Translations under genes and position numbers: made by a program
In this document: positions 22,957-32,412 of the stretch, in pieces
Layout of the letters: every line of letters begins with the position of its first letter
Numbering within the stretch: the first letter of the stretch is position 1
Source: Prorocentrum cordatum
Taxonomy: Eukaryota > Sar > Dinophyceae > Prorocentrales > Prorocentraceae
Direction: 5' to 3'
Length of the DNA: 64,000 bases
Assembly: GCA_963575745.1 (NCBI GenBank)
Contig: CAUYUJ010007447.1
Location: 1 to 64,000, forward strand
The notes under the pieces: generated by a model
Databases searched by the model: none
Told to the model about the DNA's origin: nothing
The model's input: the letters and a program-made list of their open reading frames with translations, nothing else

Positions 22957-23963
22957 TGCTGGAAGCTAAGAGTAATTCCGGCGCGCTGGAGAGCTAGTTG
23001 GCAAGAAAAATCTCGACGGAACTTTTGATGACTTTTGGTCGGTTGAAAATTTCGTTCTCAAAATAGAGCTCTAGTATTTTTTTCCCGTGATATTCGATCT
23101 TATTCTCGCTCGCGATCTTGATCTCAGCTCGATCGGGTGAATATTACTATCGAAAAGCACTCTTGCGGGATGGGCCGTTTTGAGTCATCTTGATATACGC
23201 TGACGGTTTTCCGAACATAACTCGAGCTATAGGGCAGCTACAGAGCTGGTGAACACAGCTAATGCATGCAGAATAATCAGGCGCGTTCGCCTGTTGCACC
23301 CAGAGGTCTGAACTCGGTCTGCTAGCCGAGCTAGGTCCGCAAACCTGTTCGTATTATTCGAGTCATCTTGACATAAGCTCTCGGTTTTCTGCACTTAACT
23401 CGAGCTGTAGGACAGCTACAGAGCTGATATTTACAGACACCAATTCAGAATCATCAGTTGCATTTGTCTGTCGAATCCAGAGCTCTGAACTCGGTCTGCT
23501 GCCCGATCTAGAATCGCGAAACTATTCGTATCGTCTGTCGCTTGCGAGATGCTGTTGGTTATCTCGACTTAACTCGGGCTGCAGGGGGGCTGCATGGCTG
23601 GTAATCACTGGAACCGATTTGAAGACATCAGACGCGTCCGCCTGTCGAATACAGAGCTCTGAACTCTGTCTGCTGCTCGAACTAGGTCCGCGAAACTATT
23701 CCTATTGTTCGAGTCATCCTGAGAGGTGCTGTCGGTTTTCTGCACTTAACTCGGGCTGTAGGGGGGCTGCAGGGCTGGTGATGACAGCAGTCGATTCGCA
23801 GACATCAGACGCGTCTGTCTGTCGCATTCAGAGGTCAGAAACTATTCACTATGAGTCAGATTGTTGGTAAGTGCTGTCTGTTTTCTCAACTTAAGTCGAG
23901 TTAGGAAGCTCTACGAGTCTCCCGGCGGTAACCAAGGTTGACGGTTTACCGCCGGCGCCCAGT
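22957..23963 (+). mobile_element. B-type element, left TIR missing
   Basis: Starts in the left-end block (TGCTGGAAGCTAAGAG), then head, four to five monomers and a hairpin end at 23,902-23,963 with loop CCAAGGTTGACGGT. Confidence 0.8.
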
Positions 23964-24266
23964 TTGGGTGGTTTTGCGATTTTTTGAAAGATATTTGACC
24001 ATTTATTTTGAGAAAGCAGAGTTTGCGCACCTGTAGATGGTTATCAGGGCCTCTGCGTCTTAATATGAGCTCTCTAGATGCACTTTTACTATCAAAACAC
24101 TTGGCGGAACCAACTTTATGTCGATATGAAAAAAAATCGTAATTTTTCTTTTTCGAGAAATTCTTCCAGAAGCCCTCTCTTTTGATGCTGAGCACTCTTA
24201 CGCGTGCTAGGAGCTCTACGAGGTTCCCGGCGGTGACCAGGTTGACAGTCCACCGCCGGCGCCAGT
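23964..24266 (+). mobile_element. A-type element
   Basis: A-type body ending in an A hairpin at 24,210-24,266. The right stem carries small changes (GTCCACCGCC). Confidence 0.75.
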
Positions 24267-24482
24267 TGGCCCAGCCGGCCGAGGCGGACAATGTGATAAC
24301 TTTTGGGTGGTTTTGCGAAAATTTGAAAGATATTTGAACATTTATTTTAAGAAAGCAGATTTTTACGCCGAGCATTGGCATATAAACTCCTCTCTGACAG
24401 CAGCTCAGCTCTCTCGATGCATTTTGCATGAGTTGACTTCCAGGAACTGAGCGAATATGAGCGTCGAAAAAATCGAATTTGA

Positions 24483-24559
<77 letters not shown>

Positions 24560-24675
24560 GTTATAAAAACCTCATTTTTTTGATTCTGTGTCGATTCTCT
24601 GCACTCTTACCAGTGAGAGGAGCTCTACGAGTTTTCCGGTGGTGACCAGGTTGACGGTTCACCGCCGGCGCCAGT
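24267..24675 (+). mobile_element. A-type element interrupted by 70-bp poly(T)
   Basis: A-type body with an uninterrupted T run at 24,485-24,554 inserted near the phrase GTCGAAAAAATCGAATTTGA. Related copies at 1440-1510 and 2060-2120 have the same phrase without the run. Ends with a degenerate A hairpin at 24,619-24,675. Confidence 0.75.
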
Positions 24676-25748
24676 TCCGGGGCGCTGGAGAGCAAGAAAA
24701 TTCTTGACGGACCTTTTGGTGACGTTTGGTCAGTTCAAAATTTCGTTCTCAAAATTTGAACATTCAATAGGGCTCTAGTATTCTTTCCCGTGATATTCGA
24801 TCTTATTCCCGCTCGCCGTCTTGATCTCAGCTCGATCGGGTACCTTTTACTGCCAAAAAGCACACGGGCGGGATCGGCCGTTTCGGATCATCTTGTCACG
24901 CGGTGACGGTTTTCTCAAGATAACTCGAGCTTCAGGACAGCTACAGAGCTGGTAAGCACAGCTAATCGATTCAGAATGATCAGGCGCGTTTGCCTGTTGA
25001 ACACAGAGTCTGAACTAGGTCTGCTAGCCGAGCTAGGTTCGCAAACCTATTCGTATTATTCGAGTCATCTTGAAAGACACTCTCGGTTTTCTGTACTTAA
25101 CTCAAGCTACAGGACAACTACAGAGCTGATACGTACGGAATTTGATTCAGAATCATCAGTGGCCGAATCCTGAGCTCTGAACTCGGTCTGCCGCCCGATC
25201 TAGAATCGCGAAACTACTCGTATTGTTCGAGTCATCTTGAGAGATGCTGTCGGTTCTCTGCACTTAACTCGGGCTGTAGGGGGGCTGCATGGCTGGTTAT
25301 CACTGGAATCGATTCAGAGACATCAGACGCGTCCATCTTTCGAATCCAGAGCCCGCGCGACTATTCGTATTGTTCGAGTCATCCTGAGAGGTGTCGTCGG
25401 CTTCCTGCACTTAACTCGGGCTGTAGGGGGGCTGCAGGGCTGGTAATCACAGGAATCGATTTAGAGACATCAGACGCGTGCGTCTGTCGCATGCAGAGGT
25501 CTGAACTCGGTCTGATACTCGAGCTAGGTTTGCCAAACTGTCTTAATATGAGCTCTGTAGGCGCATTTTTATTATGAAAACACTTAGCGGAACCATCTTC
25601 ATGTCGTCACGAAAAACATGAATTCTTCCCTTTTTCGAGAAATGCTTCCAGAAGCTCTCTCTTTTGACCCTGAGCACTCTTACGCGTGATAGGAGCTCTA
25701 CGAGGTTCCCGGCGGTGACCAGGTTGACGGTTCACCGCCGGCGCCAGT
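24676..25748 (+). mobile_element. B/A chimeric element
   Basis: B head and four monomers run to about 25,530, then switch abruptly into the A-type body (CTTAATATGAGCTCTGTAGG) and end with a perfect A hairpin at 25,691-25,748. The switch point suggests recombination between element types. Confidence 0.7.
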
Positions 25749-26340
25749 GTTTCTGGCAGCGCTTCCGCAGCGCTCCAGGGGGGCCCCCCAAGGCTCTCGA
25801 GGAAAGATTTCCCGTCCCCGAGATTCTCCTCGCTGCGGGTTTTCGACGCTACCAAGTTTTCCGTCCCCGAAGGGTCTCTCGGCTCTCCGGATTTTTTGGC
25901 GCTGCCAAGTGGTCGAGATCGGCCAATGAGAACCGGCAGTGAACCACCAACCAGGTTACCGTCGGGGCCTTTCGAGAAGCTCTCTCTTCCGACTCTGAGC
26001 TCTCTCACGCGTGACAATAGTTATACGCGGTTTGTGGCGGTGGCCAGGTCCTGGCGGTGCCAGGTTGACGGTTCACCCCGGCGCCAGTCGGTCGACCGAG
26101 CCAGAAAGGACAAAGTGAAAACTTCTGGGTGCTTTTGCAAATATTTCAAATATATCTCAATATTTATTGATAAATCATATGTTTTACAGCTGTGTCTGCC
26201 AGTAAAATTTCCAGGCCCGCAGCTGCAGTATTGCTATTAAAAAAACTTGTCGATAACAGAAAAAAATGCGAGTTTCTCAGATCTGGCTCTACACGCTTTC
26301 TCCATGCTGATCGAGGAGCGGCGCGTGAGAAAAGCTCTGT
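25749..26340 (+). mobile_element. Degenerate A/D-like remnants
   Basis: GC-rich unique sequence (25,749-25,960) is followed by a badly eroded hairpin end (26,030-26,088) and an A/D-like body (GTGAAAACTTCTGGGTGC). I see no gene. Confidence 0.5.
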
Positions 26341-27180
26341 AGAGAAAACCGTGAATGCGTGTCAAGATGACTCGGAACGCAGTGGGCCCCAGCAATTCTT
26401 TTGATAGTAATATTAGAGCTGCGGACTTGAGAATTTAACTGGCATCCGCACAACCCACTACACGTGAAGAAAATCCAGTTCTCAGAATTGTCCCAAGGTT
26501 ATCACATTGTCTCCTTTGGTCGGATCGGCCAACTGGGCGCCGGTGGTGGACCGTTTACCTTTCTTGCCGTGGGAGGTCTCGTAGAGCTTCCTGAGAATAT
26601 ACATTTTCGAAAAACATTCGAAGAAAACTAGTTTTTAAGCAATTTCAAACTTGATGCAACAGCGAAATGCCTCCGATGCTTCTGGATGTTCTTCTGTACG
26701 AGCTCTATAGCTGTCCTACAGCCCGGGTTACCTGCGTAAATCGACAGTACCTCTCCAGATGACTGGAACAATACGAATAGTTTCGCAAACCTAGCTCGAG
26801 TATCAGACCGAGTTCAGGCCTCTGAATGCGACAGGCAGACGCCTCTGATGTTTCTAAATCGATTTCTGTGTTCACCAGCCGTAAAGCCCCTCTACAGCCT
26901 GAGTTGAGTGCTGGAAACCGACAGCATCTCTCAGGATGACTCGAACAATACGAATAGTTTTGCGGACCTAGTTCGGGCAGCAGACAGTTCGGAGCTCTGT
27001 ATTCGACAGGCGGACGCGCCTGATGTCTCTGAATCGATTCCTGTGACTACCAGCCATGCAGCCCCCCTACAGCCCGAGTTAAGTGCAGAGAACCGACAGC
27101 ACCGCTCAAGATGACTCGAACAATACGAATAGTTTCACGATTCTAGATCGGGCAGCAGACCCAAGTTGAGAGCTCTGGAT
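26341..27180 (-). mobile_element. Inverted B/D-type segment
   Basis: The B monomers appear in reverse complement (for example GACAGGCGGACGCGCCTGATG near 27,008). A reversed right-end hairpin lies at 26,531-26,592 followed by CTCGTAGAGCTTCC. Orientation is opposite to all copies on either side. Confidence 0.75.
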
Positions 27181-27588
27181 ACAACAGACCGATTTTTTAG
27201 AGTTTTTTGGCTCTCGCTTAAGCTTGCTTCACGTGTTCCGAGGAGCTGGGCAAGAAAAGAGCTCTACGAGGTCCCCGGCGGTAGCCAGGTTGACGGTTTA
27301 CCGCCGGCGCCCGTTTGACCATTGATTTTAAGAAAGCAGATTTTTACACTGAGCATTTGCGTATAAGCTTCATTCTGAGAGCAGCTCAGCTGTCTTGATG
27401 TGTTTTATGATGAGTTGACTTCCCGGAACCGAGCTAATATGAACATCGAAAAAAACACATAAAATCAACGTGCTATGAGAATCTTTGAATTTATCACTCT
27501 ACTTCGATTCTGAGCACTTTAACCAGTGCAAGGAGCTCTACGAGGATCCCGGCGGTGACCAGGTTGACGGTTCACCGCCGGCGCCAGT
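27181..27588 (+). mobile_element. Short element end and A-type element
   Basis: A degenerate right end at 27,259-27,314 (CCGT instead of CCAGT) is followed by an A-type body and a perfect A hairpin at 27,532-27,588. Confidence 0.7.
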
Positions 27589-27858
27589 TTGTTTCGAGTA
27601 ACCGGTATTCTTCGCACCTGTACTGGGTTGTGCCGCGTCTGCCAGTGAAGTTCTGAGGTCCGTAGCCCGTAGCTGTAGTATTACTATCAAAACACTTGGC
27701 GGAACCCTCTTCGGGTGAACACTATGAAAAGAAAATTCGAGTATTCAGCTCACGTGTGAGAAAGCTTCCCCCACGTGTTCCGAGCAGCGCCTTGCGAGAA
27801 AAGAGCTCTACGAGGCTCCCGGCGGTAACCTGGTGACGGTTTACCGCCGGCTTCCAGT
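27589..27858 (+). mobile_element. D-type element
   Basis: D-type core (GCACCTGTACTGGGTTGTGCC, then TACTATCAAAACACTTGGCG) with right end GAGCTCTACGAGG and hairpin at 27,803-27,858. Confidence 0.7.
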
Positions 27859-28243
27859 CGTGGACGCCTGAACTCTGCTATCAGCGCTGGTGCCGAAAAA
27901 ATATTCGTAGTCTACAAATGTTTCGGAGATGGTGATGGTTTTCTTTACGCTGTTCGCCGCAGCAATCGGAAGCAAATCAACGCGCTCGCTGGCTCAAAGT
28001 GTCCAGACGCCTGAACTGGGTCTGATATATTTGTTTTTTTGTCCAGAGATGCTTTTGCTTCACTCTTTCTTCTCCTTCACGTTCTCCTTCCTGAGACCGC
28101 GCCCTCGCGCGCGCAATGCGAGATTGCCGCGCCCGCGCTGCGCGAGGGGGCCCTGCGAGTTCCCGGCGGCAATCTTACGCAAGCAAAGAGCTCTATGAGG
28201 TTCCCGGCGGTGACCAGGTTGACGGTTCACCGCCGGCGCCAGT
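27859..28243 (+). mobile_element. E-type fragment with broken then intact hairpin end
   Basis: E-type monomer sequence with a pyrimidine-rich patch leads to a half hairpin (GCGAGTTCCCGGCGG at about 28,156), cut short and followed 20 bases later by a complete A-type right end at 28,188-28,243. The same E-type tail reappears at 30,625-30,860. Confidence 0.65.
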
Positions 28244-28939
28244 TGAACTTCGCAGCGTGTCCGGGAGCGCTTCGGCACGCGTCCACGCGTGCCTGCGCGC
28301 GTGCAAGCGCGCGCGGAAGCGTCGCCGGCAGCGCCCATTTTCGGATATGCACTTTCACGGCCGACGGTTCCTCCACGTTTTCTGATTGTAATATTGCAGC
28401 TGCGGGCCCGAGGATTTGACAGGCGAGCGCGGCGCAATCCACTCTACGTTACAAAAACAGTGGTTCCCAAAACGAATTTTCAAATCTCTCGCAGTCTTCA
28501 TAGCGCAGAGGCACTCCGAAGCTCTTCAGGCGCGCGTCCACGCGAGCCTGCACGCGTGGAGGCGTGGGCGCGTGCCTGAAGCGCTCCCGGACACGCTGCG
28601 AACTTGTGCAGGTTGCTGCGACGATCCTGGACCGCCGTGGAACAGCTGCTGGCAGGCACCACCACCGTCCGGCTTCTAATCTAAAGCCCTGTAGCTCTCA
28701 GAGAGCTCTCCGGGAAAACCCACCCGAAGTTCCCACGTTGTCTGCCCCGGGCCCGCTCGGTCAACTAGCTGCACCCCGCGCCAGAATTCCTCTTGCTCAT
28801 CGATGCCGAAGAGCTTTACGAGGTACTTGGTCGCGTCCAAGACCCGGATAGCAAAGAGGCAACTCTGGAAATCTTTTCTGCAGAGCTCTGACGATAGCAG
28901 TAAGCAAGCTACACAACTCCAGTGCTTCCCGCACGTGTA
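28244..28939. other. GC-rich spacer with reversed A-type left end
   Basis: Contains GCGCGTCCACGCG-type motifs twice (about 28,275 and 28,530) and a reversed A-type left-end block at about 28,766-28,826 (CATCGATGCCGAAGAGC). No gene is supported. Confidence 0.5.
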
Positions 28940-29325
28940 ATACCTCGTAGAGCTTGTCGGCATCGATGAGCTAGAGGAATTCCGGTGCGGGGTGGAGTTA
29001 GTTGGCCCACTCAGCCCGGGCGGACAATGTGGTGGTAACCTTTGGTCGGTTTTGCTAAGATTTGAAAGATATTTCACCATTCATTTTGAGAAAGCAGTTT
29101 TTCACTCCCAGCATTAGTGTCTAAACTTCATTCTCAGAGAGAATCAACTCTCTAGAGAGAGTTTTAGTATCCAAACATTAGCGGGAACCGACATCAGGTT
29201 GACGCCGAAAAATGCAAATTTAACGTTTTTCTAGAAATGCTCCGAGAAGCTGTCTGCTTAGATTCTGAGCACTCTTACGCGTGCAAGGAGCTCTACGAGG
29301 TTTCGGGCGGTAACCAGGTTGGCAG
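28940..29325 (+). mobile_element. A-type element with truncated hairpin end
   Basis: Left end CCTCGTAGAGCTTGTCGGC at 28,942, an A-type body, and a right end from 29,289. The hairpin is broken right after GTAACCAGGTTG (29,325); the right stem arm is missing. Confidence 0.7.
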
Positions 29326-29560
29326 TCTTGTGCATTTCTATTTTTGTATTTGTTCTATTTCTATGTTTATTTGTCTTCTCGCGTATTGGCAGTCTTGTGC
29401 ATATCTGTACAGCTTCGCTGTTTGATGCACCTCTGCTTTAATCTTCCAGCTTCGCTGCCTCTGTACAGCTTCGCTGTGAGTATTCTCTGTGTCCTGGCCT
29501 GCTCTTCCCTAAGAGCGTTAGCGGCGAAGCTAGAAGAGTAATGCCGGCACGCTGGGGGGC
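29326..29560. other. Foreign T-rich insertion at hairpin loop
   Basis: T-rich sequence with a repeated GGCAGTCTTGTGCAT (29,323 and 29,389) and repeated CAGCTTCGCTG blocks begins exactly where the hairpin loop breaks. It runs into a degenerate B left-end block (GAAGAGTAATGCCGGCACGC). Confidence 0.5.
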
Positions 29561-30861
29561 TAGTTGGCAACAAAAATCTCGACGGATGTTTTTTTGCATA
29601 CTCTTGCTCGATGTAAATTTGATTTCTCGAAATTCAACAGGTCGTTAGAGCTCTAGTTTTTTTGTCCAATCTTTGATCTTATTCCCGCTCGCTGTCTTAA
29701 TCGCAGCTCGATCGGGTACCTACTGCCAGAAAGAATCCAGGTGGGATCGGCTCTTCGGGTCATCTTGAGAGATGCTCTCGGTTCTCTTTACTTAACTCGG
29801 GCTGTAGGAGCGCTACAGAGCTGGTATGCACAGCTAATCGATCCAGAATCATCAGGCGCGTTCGTTCCCATCATCTAGAGGTCTGAACTAGGTCTGCTAC
29901 CAGAGCCAGGTCCGCGCAACTATTTGTACTCCTAAGATAATGCTGAGTTTCTTCACTGGACTCGAGCTGCAGATGAGATAGAGAGCTCTCTGGCAGAGCA
30001 ATCGGAATTAAAGCATCAGGCGCGATCGTCTTGACGTATCTAGACGCCTGAATGCGGTCTGCTATCAGCGCAGAAGCTGAAACACTATTCGTACCCTGCT
30101 TTTTTTGATATAGAATTGGTTTTGCTTGACTTAGCTCGAGCTGCAGATGAGCTACAGAGCTCTTAGGCACAGCAATCGGAAGGAAACCATCAGGCGCGCT
30201 AGTTCAAATTATCTAGACGCCTGAAATCAGTCTGCTATCAGCGGCCGGGCCTGAAAACTATTCGTACACTGCTAATTTCTTGGAGATGGTGATGGTTTTA
30301 TTGACTTAACTCGTGCTGCAGATGAGCTACAGAGCTTTTCAGCACAGGAATCGGATTGGAAGCATCAGAGGTGCTAGTTCAAAGTATCTAGACGCCTGAT
30401 CTTGGTCTGCTATCAGCGCTGGGGCCGAAACACTAATCGTGTTCTGCTAATCTCTTGCGATGGTATTGGTTTTCATGATTTTACTCGAGCTACAGAGATG
30501 TTCGGCACAGCAATCGAGCGGAAATAACCAGGCGTGCTAGTTTAAAGTATCTAGACGCCTGAGCTCGGTTTGCTATCAGTGCTGGGACCGAAGAACCATT
30601 CGTACTCTGCTTTCTTTTTTAGAGATGATGATGGTTTTCTTTAAGCTCTTCGCAGCCATCGGGAAGACATCAGCACGCGCGCTAGTTTACAGTGTCCAGA
30701 CGCCTGAACTGGGTCTGGTATGTCTATGTCTTTTCCAGAGATGCTTTTCCCTCACTCTTCTTCTTCTCCACGTCCTCCTTCATAAGACCGCGCCCTCGCG
30801 CGCGCAATGCGAGATTGCCGCGCCCGCGTTGCACGAGGAAGCTCTACGAGTTCCCGGCGGT
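29561..30861 (+). mobile_element. E-type element carrying the retrotransposon target hairpin
   Basis: A B-like head (GTTGGCAACAAAAATCTCG) is followed by E-type monomers with TAGACGCCTG landmarks at 30,041, 30,214, 30,389 and 30,552 (periods 173, 175, 163). A pyrimidine-rich patch and the left half of a hairpin end (GGAAGCTCTACGAGTTCC, CCGGCGGTAACC) follow. The hairpin is split by the retrotransposon; its right half is at 39,649-39,682. Confidence 0.75.
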
Positions 30862-30872
30862 AACCAAGGTTG
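30862..30872 (+). repeat. Target-site duplication, left copy
   Basis: AACCAAGGTTG, identical to 39,649-39,659. It is part of the normal loop of the hairpin end, as seen uninterrupted at 923-933. Confidence 0.85.
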
Positions 30873-31353
30873 CCGCCGGGGCTCGTGGGGCCTCCTCGTG
30901 CGGCTCGAGCTGCATTTTGCAGTCAGGCAGCCTGCCCCTGGCCTGGCCCGCCGCGCGGGGGCGCGTGGCGATTGGGCCACTCGGCATCTTCGGCGACTTC
31001 GGCGAGTCCGAGGTAAGCAGGCCGCCTGCCATTTGTTTGTATTTGTTTGTGTGCATTGTTGCGGCATTTTGCTGCATCGAGCTGGACGGGACGAGCCAGA
31101 GTCAATCGATCGATCTGGACCGCTGGGGATCCAACTTCGGACACTGGGAGTGGGAATATCTTGCCAGACAGGTTGGTAGATCTTGTCACGACGATAAAGA
31201 TTCTCTAGTTGACACACCATCTGGACCACTTTACCTCATAATCCTGTTGCCCCATATAACTTTCATCAGTTACGTGCGCATCTCAAACGTACTCGAGAAG
31301 ATCGATCGTTCTGTGAGAAGTGGAATATCCCTTGTAACATCTCAGACGGCAAG
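30873..31353 (+). promoter_or_regulatory. Retrotransposon 5' leader
   Basis: 481 bases, GC-rich for the first 140. No obvious promoter motif. A GAGGTAAGCAGG stretch at about 31,008 looks like a splice donor but nothing confirms its use. The ORF1 start has a favourable context (GGCAAGATGGCTG). Confidence 0.5.
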
Positions 31354-32400
31354 ATGGCTGCCTCATCAGCTGCTGCGGCCCCCGAGATTTTCGCCATGGA
31401 TGCCACTGATATGCCCGTTCCAGGAGCCAAGGAGGAGGAGGTCCCAGAGGGAAAACGTGTCAAAGTTCAGACGGTTGAAGGCCTCGAGGAGGCCATGACT
31501 AAGGGTATGGACAAGATCACGACGCTTGTTGCATCTCTGGGAGGTAAGATGACTGAGGGCTTCCAGTCAACTCATCGGAGCATCACGGATCTCGGCACCC
31601 AACTCAATGCTCGTGTTGATTCGGTAGAGAAAAATGTACAGCAGGCGATGACGGACATAGATGCTATTACTAAGAAGGTGGAGGATCAGAGGCTCCAGAT
31701 TATCCAGCTCCAGCAGGCTCCTGCAGGTGGGGCCCCCAGAGCAGGCACCTCTACGACGGCGTCCTCGGCGGAAACTCGGCAGTCCATGCAGAATTTCACT
31801 CCGTCGTTCGTCGAGCTCAAGGGATGGGTGACGGACTGGCGGGATGCAGAGAAGCGTCAGGAGGAGATGTTATCACAGCAGGCGTTGAATTCACTACTGA
31901 ATGAGGTCCTGGCTGGAGAATGGTTCAGTGGTGTCAAGGAGCTTCTGGACCTGAACCAATCCAAGAGGTTCAACACATGTCGAGAGGCATGGGGTTATTC
32001 GCGTGCTCGGCTCTATTTCCAGAATGGGGTTACCCGTGGCCAGCTGTGGGATCTCCGTCGTCGACTCGTCGCCGCGATTGCCGACAACAAACTCCAGCAC
32101 GCTCCCAGGGTCCTCAAGGTCCACGTGGAGGCCCCCCCCTGGAAGAAGCCCCATCTGGATGCCGCTGGGATCTTTCAGGCAAAGTTCAAGAGCTTCAGGA
32201 AGCATCATTCAAATCTCAGGGCTGAGACGGGACCACCGATTACGTTCATGTGGGGCTCCAGTGACCACTTACCACCTCCAGGGAAGATTGTGGCCAAGTT
32301 CTCTCTGCAGAATGGCTGGGAGATTACTCGTGCAATGAATCAGCTTGAGCCAGGGATCAACATTGATGAGTTGCGAGCGAGGATTTCCAGTGCGAGCTAG
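31354..32400 (+). CDS. Retrotransposon ORF1, coiled-coil gag-like protein (348 aa)
   Basis: ORF1 proteins of non-LTR elements bind the element RNA and form the ribonucleoprotein used in retrotransposition. This one starts at an ATG in good context and has an Ala-rich N-terminus, a heptad-rich segment likely to form a coiled coil (about residues 40-125, including VDSVEKNVQQAMTDIDAI), a Gly/Ala/Thr-rich hinge (about 125-145), and a basic C-terminal domain (about 150-348) with RLYFQNGVTRGQLWDLRRR. I see no zinc knuckle or clear RRM. It ends at a TAG (32,398-32,400), and the same frame continues into the endonuclease of ORF2, so a readthrough fusion is possible. The role is inferred from position and composition. 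Confidence 0.7.
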   Translation: MAASSAAAAPEIFAMDATDMPVPGAKEEEVPEGKRVKVQTVEGLEEAMTKGMDKITTLVASLGGKMTEGFQSTHRSITDLGTQLNARVDSVEKNVQQAMTDIDAITKKVEDQRLQIIQLQQAPAGGAPRAGTSTTASSAETRQSMQNFTPSFVELKGWVTDWRDAEKRQEEMLSQQALNSLLNEVLAGEWFSGVKELLDLNQSKRFNTCREAWGYSRARLYFQNGVTRGQLWDLRRRLVAAIADNKLQHAPRVLKVHVEAPPWKKPHLDAAGIFQAKFKSFRKHHSNLRAETGPPITFMWGSSDHLPPPGKIVAKFSLQNGWEITRAMNQLEPGINIDELRARISSAS

Positions 32401-32412
32401 AGGTGCCACGAC

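Noticed and set aside
30625-31498. Frames crossing the retrotransposon 5' border
   Set aside because: They run across the insertion junction and have no family resemblance; ORF1 overlaps in another frame with good start context.
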